Positions 42,876 to 52,506 are shown, numbered from the stretch's first letter. The stretch: DNA of 64,000 nucleotides from Rhizohabitans arisaemae (GCF_025996515.1 NZ_BLRH01000014.1:62001-126000); one strand, 5' to 3'. The notes: generated by a model from the letters alone, not told the origin. Made by a program: numbers and translations.

Positions 42876-43403
42876 ATGGGTTTGGGCACTCTGGAGTGGA
42901 CGCCGGCCGTGACACGGGCCGATCTCCTCGCCGAGCCGGTCGCGAAGGCCGTCCACGACGCGGGGATCCTCGTCGCGGAGATCGATCCCGATCTGGCGGA
43001 CACGGCCGCGTTCTGCGAGCGGTACTCGGTGGGGTTGGACGTCTCGGCGAACTGCGTGGTCGTCGCGGGCAAACGCGGAGGTGAGCTCCGGTACGCCGCC
43101 TGCCTGGTGCTCGCCGACTCCCGGGCGGACGTCAACGGGGTGATCCGCCGGGAGCTGGAGGTGCGGAAGGCGTCGTTCGCGCCGCGGGCGGACGCCGTAC
43201 GGCTCACCGGGATGGAGTACGGGGGGATCACCCCGCTGGGCCTGCCGCCGGATTGGCCGGTCTTCGTGGACGCCGAGGTCGCGAAGGCGGACGAGCTGGT
43301 GATCGGCAGCGGGTTGCGCCGTTCCAAGCTGGCGGTCTCCGGGGCGCTGCTCGCCGCGCTGCCGTCGGCGACCGTCGTTCCGCTGACCTTACCGATCGAT
43401 TAA
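42876..43403 (+). CDS. ybaK: YbaK/EbsC-type aminoacyl-tRNA deacylase
   Basis: 175 residues matching the stand-alone editing domain: ANCVVVAGKRGGELRYAACLVLADSRADVNGVIRRELEVRKASFAPRADAV with the conserved lysine region, and GMEYGGITPLGLPPDWPVFVD, the signature GGxxPxG turn. Relatives hydrolyse mischarged Cys-tRNA(Pro) or similar. Single gene in front of the kinase group, with its own promoter region likely in the 290 bp upstream. Confidence 0.85.
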   Translation: MGLGTLEWTPAVTRADLLAEPVAKAVHDAGILVAEIDPDLADTAAFCERYSVGLDVSANCVVVAGKRGGELRYAACLVLADSRADVNGVIRRELEVRKASFAPRADAVRLTGMEYGGITPLGLPPDWPVFVDAEVAKADELVIGSGLRRSKLAVSGALLAALPSATVVPLTLPID

Positions 43404-43526
43404 CGCCATGGGACTCTCCAGGCCCGTGGGTTATGTTGGGGTGGGGGAATCTCTCCGTCTGCGTGAACCTAATGAGAGTGGGAATGTGGCTGCACAGGTC
43501 ATCTCATCGGGTGGGTATCAGCCGGT

Positions 43527-45380
43527 ATGGTGCTGCGTGCCATGAATCAGGACGATCGACTTGGCCCCTACCGGCTGCAGCGGCAGCTCGGCGAGGGCGG
43601 CATGGGTGTGGTACACCTCGCGACCGATCCCCGAGGCCGGGAAGTCGCCGTCAAGGTGCTCCGGAACGCGATCGCCGGTGACGACATGGCCCGGCGCCGT
43701 CTCGCCCGCGAGGTGGAGACGATGCGCAGGGTCCGCAGTCCGTTCATCGCCGAGGTCGTCGACGCGGACGTGACCGGCAAACGCCCGTACATCGTGACGC
43801 AGTACGTGCCCGGCCGTCCCCTGGACGACGTGGTCAAGGAGGACGGGCCGCTGGAGGGACCCGCGCTGGTCCGGGTCGCCTACGGCATCGCCAAAGCCCT
43901 TGAGGCGGTGCACGCCGGCGAGGTGGTGCACCGGGACCTCAAGCCGAGCAACGTGATGATGCTCGACGGAAGTCCGGTCCTCATCGACTTCGGCATCGCC
44001 CAGGCCGTCGACGCCACCCGGCTCACCCAGACCGGGATGTTCATCGGCACGCCCGGCTACCTCGCTCCGGAGATCATCGAGGGACACGAGTCCGGCCCCG
44101 CGGTGGACGTGCACGCCTGGGCGGGGACCGTCCTGTACGCGGCCTCGGGGCAGTCGCCGTTCGGCGCGGGCACCCTGGAAATGATCTTCTACAACATCAC
44201 GGCCGGCAAGGCCGACATCTCGCCCGCGCCCAAAACCCTGCGGCCGCTGCTGAAGGCGGCCTTCACCCGCGACCCGAGGCGGCGGCCCACCGCCGGTCAG
44301 CTCGCCGCGCAGATCGAACGGCTGCAGTCGCCGGTCCCGCCGTCCCCGCCGCCGCAGCCGGCCGACGAGGGGATCCCCACCAAGCCGAGGTTCGACACCG
44401 ATCAGGCGGCCCGGCAGGCCCAGGCGGACATCTCCACCGGGACCTACTCCCCCGCGGCGGACTCCGGTCAATACGTGTCCCTGCTCGGCGGCGAACAGAG
44501 CGGCCGGACGCCGGGTGCGGCCTGGCCCACCGGCCGGGCCGATCCGGTGGCCACGCCCGAAGGCGACATCCCCACCCACCGCGTCCGCCCCGACCATCCG
44601 CCGATCCAGCCCCAGTGGGGCATCGGCCGGCAGGCCCCGCCGCCTTCCGCCGGGCAGCCCTACGACCCGGCGCTGCCCACCATCGCCAAGTTCGACGGCA
44701 CCGCCGCGCAGCAGGGCAGGCCGCAGACGGCCGGGCAGCCGCCGCCGGCTCCGCCGGGCGGGTTCGGATTCCCCCAGCAGGGCTATCAGCCGCCGGCCCT
44801 GCCACGGCGGGGCGGTGCGGCCAACACCGCGGTGAAGTGGTTCCTGCTGCTGGCGTTGGTCGCGGCCACGGTGCTGATTCCGGTGATCGTGATCGTCCTC
44901 GTGCTTCCGTTGATCGTTTTGCTCCGCGCCTCGGACATGGCGCGGGACAAAGGCCCCGGTGGGGGCGGGCTGGGGCTCACGATCACCCCGGGCTCGGTGT
45001 TCGGCTCCCTCGGGGTGACCTTGGCGCTGGTCCCGTACGGGGCGATCCTCGGGCTTCCCGTGACGCTGCTGCTGGCGATCCTGGTCAAGGACATGCCGGC
45101 CGGCTACGCGTTGAGCTGGGGCGCCGCCACGTTCGTCTGGACGCTGAGCGCGGGACCGGGGGTCGAGGGACCGAGCCGTCAGATGGATCGCACGCTGGGC
45201 GCGCTGCTGCCGGGCAGGGGCTCGGCGATCGCCGCCGCGTGCGTCGCGGGCGTCGTCGCCTGCGCGCTCGCGGCCCTCGCCGTGAGTTCGGTCGTCGGGG
45301 GGACGTCCGACGCGATCTGGGCGCCGTTCGATGTAGGTGTGGTACTGGATGAGCTGGTGAGACTACGAGCTCAGACCTGA
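43527..45380 (+). CDS. Membrane Ser/Thr protein kinase 1
   Basis: 617 residues (612 if ATG 43542 is used; neither has a clear ribosome site). Hanks-type kinase at ~15-270: glycine loop LGEGGMGVVHLA, K43 (VAVKVL), catalytic D137 (HRDLKPSN), DFG as DFGIAQ and GTPGYLAPE in the activation segment. A Pro/Gln-rich linker with TK.RFDTD-like stretches follows, then four hydrophobic helices at the C-terminus (from NTAVKWFLLLALVAATVL). There is no PASTA or other outer sensor domain; the membrane part itself may sense. First of three consecutive paralogues. Confidence 0.88.
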   Translation: MVLRAMNQDDRLGPYRLQRQLGEGGMGVVHLATDPRGREVAVKVLRNAIAGDDMARRRLAREVETMRRVRSPFIAEVVDADVTGKRPYIVTQYVPGRPLDDVVKEDGPLEGPALVRVAYGIAKALEAVHAGEVVHRDLKPSNVMMLDGSPVLIDFGIAQAVDATRLTQTGMFIGTPGYLAPEIIEGHESGPAVDVHAWAGTVLYAASGQSPFGAGTLEMIFYNITAGKADISPAPKTLRPLLKAAFTRDPRRRPTAGQLAAQIERLQSPVPPSPPPQPADEGIPTKPRFDTDQAARQAQADISTGTYSPAADSGQYVSLLGGEQSGRTPGAAWPTGRADPVATPEGDIPTHRVRPDHPPIQPQWGIGRQAPPPSAGQPYDPALPTIAKFDGTAAQQGRPQTAGQPPPAPPGGFGFPQQGYQPPALPRRGGAANTAVKWFLLLALVAATVLIPVIVIVLVLPLIVLLRASDMARDKGPGGGGLGLTITPGSVFGSLGVTLALVPYGAILGLPVTLLLAILVKDMPAGYALSWGAATFVWTLSAGPGVEGPSRQMDRTLGALLPGRGSAIAAACVAGVVACALAALAVSSVVGGTSDAIWAPFDVGVVLDELVRLRAQT

Positions 45381-47216
45381 GTGATGGGGGGACTTTTGAC
45401 CGGCACCGCTGCTGACGCCCCCGAGAGGCTGGGGCCGTATCGGCTCCTGCGCCGTCTCGGTCAGGGCGGAATGGGCGTCGTCCATCTAGGGGCGGACACC
45501 GAGGGGCGCGATGTGGCGGTCAAGGTGTTGCATCCGCACGTGGCCGGGAACAGCCAGGCCCGGCAGCGTCTCGCCCGCGAGGTGGAGACGATGCGCAGGA
45601 TCCGCAGCCCGCACGTGGCACGGGTGCTCGACGCCGAGCTGTCCGGGCCCAACCCGTACATCGTGACCAGCTATGTCAGCGGGCGCACGCTGGAGGAGAC
45701 GGTGGCGGAGGAGGGGCCGCTCTCCGACGCGGCGCTGATCCGGCTCGCCCGCGGCCTGGCGGACGCGCTCGTCGCGATCCACGCCGCCGACGTCATCCAC
45801 CGCGATCTCAAGCCGGCGAACGTGATGATGGTGGACGGGGAGCCGCTCGTCATCGACTTCGGCATCTCCCACCTCGTCGACGCGATGCGGCTGACCCAGA
45901 CCGGCATGTTCATCGGAACCCCGGGCTACCTCGCCCCCGAGATCATCCAAGACGGGGAGATCACCCAGAAGGCCGACGTGCACGCCTTCGCGTCCACGGT
46001 CTTCTTCGCGGCCACCGGGCGGTCCCCGTTCGGCAGCGGCACCTTCCAGTCGATCTGCTACAACGTCACCTCGGGCCGGGCCGACCTGGAGCTCGCCCGG
46101 CCGTGGCTGCGACCCTTCCTGCATCGGGCGCTGGACGTGGACGCCGCGTCCCGGCCGTCGGCCGGGACGCTGCTGCAGCAGGCCGCCGCGCTGGACCCCC
46201 GCGTCGCCGAGTTGCGCGAGGAGCCCCCCGTGGTGACGCGGCCGGAGCGGCCCGTCGAGCGGACCAGGGCGTTCACGGCCGGCGACGACTTCGCCGATCT
46301 GCTGCCCCCGGTGGAGTACGCCCCGCCGGAGCGGCTCCCGCGGACCCGGCAGGCACCGGCTCCGCCGCCGAAGGCGGCCCCACCGCCGCCGCCCCCGCGT
46401 CCGGACACCCGGGTGGCCGGGTATCCGCCCCCCGCGCCCCCGCCGTACGTCCAAGGGTCCGCGCCGCCGCCCGCTCCGCCGCCCGCTCCGCCGCCCGCGG
46501 CACCGCCCCCGGCGCAGCAGCGGCCCCCGCAGGCACGCCGGGAGGCCGAGCCGGATCGTCCGCCGTACCGGGCCAGGCACCCGATCCTGTCGGGCCTGCT
46601 GCTGGTCGGGGCGGTCGCGCTCGCGGTTCGGACACCGGTGATCGTGGGCGCGCTGGCGGTCGTGGTCGTCCTGTGCCTGCGCGTCGGCGAACGCCTCTAC
46701 AGCAACCTGGTGCAGCGGCGGGCGGTACGGGGCGCCGCCGGATCGGATTCCGTGGTGACCCTGCTGGGCACCCCCTGGGCGTTGATCCGCAGCACCCTGG
46801 TGACCGTCACGGTGACCCCGCTGGCGGTGATGTTCGGCATGTGCGCCTGGGGCGTCTTCCGCTACCTCGGCGGTCAGGACACCGACACCTCGGCCGCCTA
46901 TGCCGCGGGTGCCTTCGTCGCGGGCCTGTTCGTCCTGCCCGGTGGCGGGGCGCCGCGGCGGGCGGTGGCGGCGACGCTGACCGGGGTGATCCGCAGTCCC
47001 GGCGCCGCCATGGTGGTGGGGATCGCCTTCGGCACCCTGGCCTTCCTCGCGGTGGTGGGGGCGATCGCCTCGGAGCCGTCGTTCCTGCCGTGGGAGGCGC
47101 CCTCGGTGGTGATCGACCGGCTCGTGGACCAGGGGCGGGATACGGCGATGGGTCTCTTCGGCGGCCTCGTGGACGATCTGATGTCGCGGTTTGGGATGGG
47201 TTTCTTTAATTTCTGA
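45381..47216 (+). CDS. Membrane Ser/Thr protein kinase 2
   Basis: 611 residues as read from GTG 45381, which directly follows the stop of kinase 1; TTG 45396 after GGGGGG is a good alternative start. Kinase domain with LGQGGMGVVHLG, VAVKVLHPHVAG, HRDLKPANVMM, DFGISHLVDA and GTPGYLAPE. A very Pro-rich linker (~300-390, PPPAPPPAPP) leads to four to six membrane helices. Very close to kinase 1 in the catalytic part (RLAREVETMRR, RLTQTGMFIGTPGYLAPE), so a tandem duplication. Confidence 0.87.
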   Translation: MMGGLLTGTAADAPERLGPYRLLRRLGQGGMGVVHLGADTEGRDVAVKVLHPHVAGNSQARQRLAREVETMRRIRSPHVARVLDAELSGPNPYIVTSYVSGRTLEETVAEEGPLSDAALIRLARGLADALVAIHAADVIHRDLKPANVMMVDGEPLVIDFGISHLVDAMRLTQTGMFIGTPGYLAPEIIQDGEITQKADVHAFASTVFFAATGRSPFGSGTFQSICYNVTSGRADLELARPWLRPFLHRALDVDAASRPSAGTLLQQAAALDPRVAELREEPPVVTRPERPVERTRAFTAGDDFADLLPPVEYAPPERLPRTRQAPAPPPKAAPPPPPPRPDTRVAGYPPPAPPPYVQGSAPPPAPPPAPPPAAPPPAQQRPPQARREAEPDRPPYRARHPILSGLLLVGAVALAVRTPVIVGALAVVVVLCLRVGERLYSNLVQRRAVRGAAGSDSVVTLLGTPWALIRSTLVTVTVTPLAVMFGMCAWGVFRYLGGQDTDTSAAYAAGAFVAGLFVLPGGGAPRRAVAATLTGVIRSPGAAMVVGIAFGTLAFLAVVGAIASEPSFLPWEAPSVVIDRLVDQGRDTAMGLFGGLVDDLMSRFGMGFFNF

Positions 47217-47232
47217 GCGGCGGAGAGGTGAG

Positions 47233-48456
47233 ATGGCGGAGACGCTGGGTTCCTATCGCCTTCTTACCCGTCTCGGCGCCGGTGGGTTCGGCGAGGTGCA
47301 CCTCGCGCTGGACCCGCAGGGCCGTACGGTCGCGGTGAAGGTGCTCCACCCGCACATCGCGGCGGACGCGGGCGCGCTGGCCCGGCTCGGCCGGGAGATG
47401 GACACCATGCGCCGCGTCCGGGGACGGCACATCGCCGAGGTCCTGGACTTCTCCGCGGACCCGCCCTACCTGGTGACCCGGTACGTCCAGGGGCGGCCGC
47501 TCACCGCGGTCGCGCCGCTGGCCGCGGGGGACCTGCTGCGGCTGGCCCGCGGGCTCGCCTCGGCGCTCTCCAGTGTGCACGTCGCCGGGGTGGTGCACCG
47601 GGATCTCAAACCGGCCAACGTGATCCTGGCCGACGGCGAGCCGGTCGTGATCGACTTCGGGGTCGCCTTCGCGCTGGACTCGCCCTCGGTCACCGCCTCG
47701 GGGACGATGCTCGGCACCCCCGGGTACCTCGCCCCCGAGGTGCTGCAGGGCAATCCCGCCGGGCCCGAGGCCGACGTGTTCTCGTTCGCGGCCACGCTGG
47801 CGTTCGCGGCGACCGGTCGTCAGCCGTACGGGGTCGGACCGGCTCCGGCCGTGGCCTACCGGGTGGTCCACCGCGCACCGGATCTGGACGGGGTGCCGGC
47901 CTGGCTTGAGCCGTTGCTGCACGACTGCCTGGCGGCCGACCCCTCGGCCAGGCCGAGCGCCGCGGAGGTCTGCGCGCGGGTCGGTGCGATCCCGGAGCCG
48001 CCGGCGGCGGTGGGCTCCCCGTCCCGGCCGGCTTCGCCGCCGGAGCGGGAGGCGGCCGGCCGGGGCGAGGGCGTCCACGGGCCGGAGACGTCCGAGTGGC
48101 GGCCGGGGGACCGGGCCCCGGCCCCGGTGATCACGCCCTCGGACAAGCTGCGCAACCGCTGGGTGATCGGCGGCGGGGTTTTCGTCGGGCTGACGGCGGC
48201 GACCGCGTTCGGGTACATCAACGAGCTGGGCTGGCTGCTGCTCCTCGGCTACGCCGGTGCGGTCCTCGCCGACATCGGGGCGGCCGCACTGTCCAAGACC
48301 ACGGACACCAGGCGGCGTGTGATCGTCGGGGTCTCGTCGGTGGGCGGCACGGTGGCGCTCGCCGCGCTGCTGAGCGCGCTGTTCAGCCCGGTGACCCTGG
48401 CGGTCGCGCTCGGGGTCCTCCTCGCCTTGCTCGTGCTCCTCAGCATGATCGCCTAA
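47233..48456 (+). CDS. Membrane Ser/Thr protein kinase 3
   Basis: 407 residues from ATG 47233, which has GGAGAGGTGAG directly upstream. Kinase domain: LGAGGFGEVHLA, VAVKVLHPHI, HRDLKPANVIL, DFGVAFALDS and GTPGYLAPEVLQ. Shorter linker than its neighbours, then three to four hydrophobic helices (VIGGGVFVGLTAATAFGYI to the end). Third of the tandem set, 16 bp after kinase 2. Substrates unknown; etfBA lies downstream. Confidence 0.87.
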   Translation: MAETLGSYRLLTRLGAGGFGEVHLALDPQGRTVAVKVLHPHIAADAGALARLGREMDTMRRVRGRHIAEVLDFSADPPYLVTRYVQGRPLTAVAPLAAGDLLRLARGLASALSSVHVAGVVHRDLKPANVILADGEPVVIDFGVAFALDSPSVTASGTMLGTPGYLAPEVLQGNPAGPEADVFSFAATLAFAATGRQPYGVGPAPAVAYRVVHRAPDLDGVPAWLEPLLHDCLAADPSARPSAAEVCARVGAIPEPPAAVGSPSRPASPPEREAAGRGEGVHGPETSEWRPGDRAPAPVITPSDKLRNRWVIGGGVFVGLTAATAFGYINELGWLLLLGYAGAVLADIGAAALSKTTDTRRRVIVGVSSVGGTVALAALLSALFSPVTLAVALGVLLALLVLLSMIA

Positions 48457-48615
48457 CCCGCCCGGCTTCCCTGCGGGATGGACGCGTTCCGCAAGCTACT
48501 AGTGGGTAACATATGTCGTGGAGCCGCGGAGAGCCCGATCCACCTGGGGAAATCTCTCCGGGCCACCCGCTGTCGGGCGGCGTGAAGCCGTTTGGCAGGC
48601 TGTGAGAGGCGCCAA

Positions 48616-48675
48616 AGCCGAATTCCATTCGGCTGGAAGCGCCGGTATGGAGCACGCGCGTCCCGCGCGTGCTCC
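48616..48675 (+). promoter_or_regulatory. Two hairpins in front of etfB
   Basis: AGCCGAAT-TCC-ATTCGGCT (48616-48634) and GGAGCACGCGCG-TCC-CGCGCGTGCTCC (48649-48675) are adjacent perfect hairpins with the same TCC loop. They lie between the kinase 3 stop and etfB, where they could end the kinase transcript or act as an attenuator in the etfB leader. Confidence 0.5.
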
Positions 48676-48742
48676 GCTCGGAGACGGCGCCCGCCGTGGC
48701 GAACGGCAGGCGCGCGTGAACACGGGAGGTCGTCGGCTGACC

Positions 48743-49540
48743 ATGAAATCGGGAATCAACATCGTCGTCTGCGTCAAGCAGGTCCCCGACACGGCGACCG
48801 TACGCAAGCTGAGGGCAGAAGACTCCACGATCGACCGTGAGGATCCCAATTCCAGCGGGGTCCTGAACGAGCTGGACGAGTATGCCATCGAGGAGGGGCT
48901 CCGCCTCAAGGAGGCACACGGCGGGGAGGTGACCATCCTGACCATGGGCCCGGCCAAGGCCGCCGAGACGATCCGCAAGGCCCTGGCCATGGGAACCGAC
49001 AAGGCGGTGCACCTCATGGACCCGGCGTTGCACGGCTCCGACGCCGTCCAGACCTCCTACGCGATGGCCCAGACGCTGAAGAAGATCGGCTTCGACCTCG
49101 TCATCCTCGGGTCGGAGTCCACCGACGCCCGGACGGGTCTGCTCGCGGCGATGCTGGCCGAGCGGCTGGGCGTCCCGCAGCTCTCCCTCGCCAACAAGGT
49201 CGTGGTGGACGGCTCCGCCATCTCGATCCACCGGGTGACCGACTACGGGTACGACCGGGTGGAGTCCTCGCTGCCCGCCGTCGTGTCGGTGGTCGAGAAG
49301 ACCAACGAGCCGAGGTATCCGCGTCTCAAGGAGATCATGGCGGCGAAGAAGAAGCCGGTCACCACGTTCGGCATCGCCGACGTGGAAATCGACCCGGGCA
49401 GGATCGGACTGGCGGGCGCCTACACCGAGGTGGCCGAGTTCGCGGTGGCTCCGCCCCGTGCGGCCGGGGTGGTCGTCAAGGACGAGGGGGACGGCGGCGT
49501 CAAGGTCGCGGACTTCCTCACGTCGAAGAAGTTCATCTGA
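48743..49540 (+). CDS. etfB: Electron transfer flavoprotein beta subunit
   Basis: 265 residues: VVCVKQVPDTATVRKL at the start and the family signature between ~110 and 160 (VILGSESTDARTGLLAAMLAERLGVPQLS). Pairs with EtfA, binds AMP/FAD and collects electrons from acyl-CoA dehydrogenases. The ATG at 48743 fits the family N-terminus; an in-frame GTG at 48716 would add nine residues. etfA follows after 13 bp. Confidence 0.94.
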   Translation: MKSGINIVVCVKQVPDTATVRKLRAEDSTIDREDPNSSGVLNELDEYAIEEGLRLKEAHGGEVTILTMGPAKAAETIRKALAMGTDKAVHLMDPALHGSDAVQTSYAMAQTLKKIGFDLVILGSESTDARTGLLAAMLAERLGVPQLSLANKVVVDGSAISIHRVTDYGYDRVESSLPAVVSVVEKTNEPRYPRLKEIMAAKKKPVTTFGIADVEIDPGRIGLAGAYTEVAEFAVAPPRAAGVVVKDEGDGGVKVADFLTSKKFI

Positions 49541-49553
49541 GGGGGCGTGGCTG

Positions 49554-50504
49554 ATGGAGATTCTGGTACTCGTCGACCACGTCGACAACGAGATCAAAAA
49601 GGTCACCCTGGAACTGCTGACCCTCGCCCGTTCGCTGGGGTCGCCCGCCGCGGTGTGGGCGGGACCGGGCTGGTCGGAGGAGGCCAGGACCAAGCTCGCC
49701 GAGTACGGCGCGGACAAGGTCTACGTGGCGGACGACCAGGCGATCGCCGACCACGTGGTCGCGCCGACCGCCGAGCTGCTGGCCGGCCTGGTCGCGGACA
49801 AGGCGCCCGCCGCCGTCCTGATCGCCTCGACCGGCGAGGGCAAGGAGATCGCGGGGAGACTGGCGATCAAGACCGACTCCGGCGTCCTCACCGACGCGGT
49901 CGGGCTGGGTGAGGGGTTCGTCGCCGAACAGCCGATCTTCGGTGGCGGTGTGAACGTGCGGAGCCGCGTGGTCAAGGGCACCCCGATCGTCACGGTGCGC
50001 CTCAACTCCACGGTGCCCGCCGCCGCCCCGGCGGCCGGGGCCGAGGAGCGGGTGAGCGTGGCACTCTCCGAATCCGCCCGGTCCGCCCGGGTGGTCGAGC
50101 GGGTCAAGGAGGAGAAGGGCGCCCGGCCCGAGCTCGCCGAGGCCGAGATCGTCGTCTCGGGCGGCCGGGGCGTCGGAAGCGGGGAGAACTTCGCGATCAT
50201 CGAGCGGCTGGCCGACTCGCTCGGCGCGGCGGTGGGCGCGTCCCGAGCGGCCACCGACGAGGGGTGGTACCCGCACCAGTTCCAGGTCGGCCAGACCGGT
50301 AAGACGGTCTCGCCGCAGCTCTACATCGCGGTCGGCATCTCCGGTGCGATCCAGCACCGGGCCGGGATGCAGACCGCCAAGACGATCGTGGTGATCAACA
50401 AGGACGAGAAGGCGCCGATCTTCGAGATCGCCGACTTCGGCGTCGTCGGCGACCTCCACACCGTCACCCCGCAGCTCACCGAGGAGATCATCAAGCGCAA
50501 GTAG
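49554..50504 (+). CDS. etfA: Electron transfer flavoprotein alpha subunit
   Basis: 316 residues: MEILVLVDHVDNEIKKVTLELLTLAR at the start and the FAD-binding C-terminal domain with SGGRGVGSGENF, GASRAATDEGWYPHQFQVGQTGKTVSPQLYIAVGISGAIQH and NKDEKAPIFEIADFGVVGDL. Passes electrons from EtfB to the quinone pool via an EtfQO, not present here. GAGGGGG precedes the ATG. A strong terminator follows. Confidence 0.95.
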   Translation: MEILVLVDHVDNEIKKVTLELLTLARSLGSPAAVWAGPGWSEEARTKLAEYGADKVYVADDQAIADHVVAPTAELLAGLVADKAPAAVLIASTGEGKEIAGRLAIKTDSGVLTDAVGLGEGFVAEQPIFGGGVNVRSRVVKGTPIVTVRLNSTVPAAAPAAGAEERVSVALSESARSARVVERVKEEKGARPELAEAEIVVSGGRGVGSGENFAIIERLADSLGAAVGASRAATDEGWYPHQFQVGQTGKTVSPQLYIAVGISGAIQHRAGMQTAKTIVVINKDEKAPIFEIADFGVVGDLHTVTPQLTEEIIKRK

Positions 50505-50589
50505 GTCGCCTGGCCCTCCTCACGTGCCGTCTGGCACGCGGCGCGTGCGGGCGTCGGCCCCGCCCTCCCGGCGGGACGGCGGGATGTGT

Positions 50590-50631
50590 GAAGACCCGGT
50601 ACGGTCTCCTTCGAGACCGGGCCGGGTCTTC
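50590..50631 (+). terminator. Terminator after etfBA
   Basis: GAAGACCCGGTACGGTCTC (50590-50608) pairs with GAGACCGGGCCGGGTCTTC (50613-50631) around a CTTC tetraloop, 17 of 19 positions. Located 86 bp past the etfA stop. Confidence 0.85.
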
Positions 50632-50757
50632 CCATGACCCGGTACGGGCCGCAGCCGGCCCGGGCGCCGGACGGGCCGACTGCGATCCGCCGTACCCGGT
50701 ACGGACGACGGTCGGCTCAAAGGCCGGCCCGGCGAAAGCCCGTACCGGCAGGGGGGC

Positions 50758-51957
50758 TTAGGCGGCCACCTCGACCCGGACGCGCGGGGCGGGCTCGGCC
50801 ATGGGGACGACCCGCGGGGTGAGCCGGTCGATGAAGCGGGCGGCGACCGCCACGCCGACGCCGAGGGCGACCGCGATGAGGAGCGCCGCGCGCAGGGTGG
50901 CCAGGTCGGAGAGGAGCCCGATGACCACCGGGCCGAGGAGCAGCCCCGCGTACCCCATCGCCCCGGTCTGCGCGATCGCCGGACCGGACCGGGCCGGGTC
51001 GGCCGAGCCGGCCAGGGAGAGCGCCAGCGGGGAGACCATGGAGATGGCGAGCCCGACGAAGAGCATCCCGCCGAGCGCGACCGCGGTGATCGGAGCGGCG
51101 ACGACCAGGCCGAACGCCGTGGCGGTGGCCAGGCCGCCGACGCCGATGAGCGCGCTCGCGCCGTACCGGATCCGCAGGCGGTCCCCGAAGAGCCGTCCGA
51201 GGAGCATGCCCGCCTCGAAGATCGGGTATCCGAGCGCGGCGACGGCCTCGGGGGCGCCGAGCACCTCGCTCAGGTAGATACCGTTCCAGTCGGCGATGGT
51301 CCCCTCGATCATGAACGCGGCGAAGGCGATCGCGCCGAGGAGGTAGACGATCCGGGGGAGCCGGCCCGTCCTGGCGGTCCCGGCCTCGGCGCGGACGGGC
51401 GCGTCGGGGAGGTAGGTCCCGCTGAGCAGGACGGACGCGGGCACCCCCAGCAGCGCGATCAGGGTGAGGTGGGCGGTGAACGAGAGTCCCGCCTGGATCG
51501 CGAGGGTGCCGAGGAGGCCGGCGGCGATCGCGCCCACGCACCATCCGGCGTGCATCCCGTTCATCGCCGGTCGCGCGGCGGCCCGCTCCACGGTCGCGCC
51601 CTGGGCGTTCATGGCGATGTCGACCATGCCGAACGCCATCCCGAAGAGTGCCGCGGCGGCGAGCGTCAGGGTGAGGGAGGGGGCGAAGGCCAGCGGGATC
51701 AACGCGATCGCGCAGGCCGGCGCGGCGAAGCGGAGCACCTGGCGGCTGCCGAACCGCTTCATGATCGGGCGCATGCCCTGCATCGTGACGAGGGCGCCGA
51801 GCCCCCAGACGAGCAGGACCAGGCCGACCTCGGTCTTGGAGATGTCGAGGCGGTCGGCGAGGGCGGGGATCCGTACGGTGAACGTGCCGCACAGGATCCC
51901 GGCGAGGACGAAGGTGAGGGTCGCCCCGACGCGGGCTCTCATCAGGTGGCGGGTCAT
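50758..51957 (-). CDS. MFS transporter
   Basis: 399 residues from the ATG at 51957 (AGAGAGGA upstream); an ATG eight codons earlier overlaps the TetR stop and is possible. Twelve hydrophobic helices are visible, with GAITVRIPALADRLDISKTEVGLVLLVWGLGAL-like first loop and the helix 2-3 motif VTMQGMRPIMKRFGSRQ. It resembles the inner-membrane YbjJ-like MFS group. It is translationally linked to the TetR gene, so it is probably the exporter that regulator controls. Substrate unknown. Confidence 0.85.
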   Translation of the reverse strand: MTRHLMRARVGATLTFVLAGILCGTFTVRIPALADRLDISKTEVGLVLLVWGLGALVTMQGMRPIMKRFGSRQVLRFAAPACAIALIPLAFAPSLTLTLAAAALFGMAFGMVDIAMNAQGATVERAAARPAMNGMHAGWCVGAIAAGLLGTLAIQAGLSFTAHLTLIALLGVPASVLLSGTYLPDAPVRAEAGTARTGRLPRIVYLLGAIAFAAFMIEGTIADWNGIYLSEVLGAPEAVAALGYPIFEAGMLLGRLFGDRLRIRYGASALIGVGGLATATAFGLVVAAPITAVALGGMLFVGLAISMVSPLALSLAGSADPARSGPAIAQTGAMGYAGLLLGPVVIGLLSDLATLRAALLIAVALGVGVAVAARFIDRLTPRVVPMAEPAPRVRVEVAA

Positions 51958-51980
51958 CGGGGCGCGATCCTCTCTCGGCA

Positions 51981-52499
51981 TCAGGGCGGCAAAAGCGCCA
52001 GTAGCCGTCGTTTCAGCTGCTCGTAGTCGTGGTGTTGGTACAGGTCGGGGTCGTGTGCGGCGACCTCCCAGAGGCCTTCGGCGGCGAGCCGGACGATCCG
52101 GGCGGCTCCGGGGTCCGGCTCCTCGTCGAGCCCTTCCCGATGCCAGCGGGCCATCGCCTCGCGGATGCGGGCCAGGAGCCGGGGGTCGCTCGCCGCGCCT
52201 TGGACGGTCGCCCATCGTCGCAGCGTGGTGGGGCGGCTCTCGGCGGTCAGCACGTCGAACGTGGCCTCGACGTAGGCCCGGGTGTAGTCGCCGTCCCGGT
52301 GTTTGCCGACCAGGGCGTCGAACTCGGCGATGAGCCGCTCCACCAGGGCTTCGATGAGGGCTTCCTTGGTGTTGAAGTGGTACAGCAGCCCGCCCTTGCT
52401 GACTCCGGCGCGCTGTGCGACGGCGGCGAGGGTGAGGGCTCCGGTGCCCTGCTCGCAGAGGACCGCCTCGGCGGCGTCCAAAAGTTCGTCCCGCTTCAC
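51981..52499 (-). CDS. TetR-family regulator of the MFS gene
   Basis: 172 residues from GTG 52499, chosen because the helix-turn-helix (KRDELLDAAEAVLCEQG, then VAQRAGVSKGGLLYHFNTKEAL) begins at once and the 24-bp palindrome lies just upstream. A longer reading from 52634 would run through the palindrome. A TetR C-terminal helical domain follows. Its stop shares a base with a possible ATG of the MFS gene. Typical local repressor of an efflux gene. Confidence 0.88.
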   Translation of the reverse strand: MKRDELLDAAEAVLCEQGTGALTLAAVAQRAGVSKGGLLYHFNTKEALIEALVERLIAEFDALVGKHRDGDYTRAYVEATFDVLTAESRPTTLRRWATVQGAASDPRLLARIREAMARWHREGLDEEPDPGAARIVRLAAEGLWEVAAHDPDLYQHHDYEQLKRRLLALLPP

Positions 52500-52506
52500 G
52501 ACGTCT

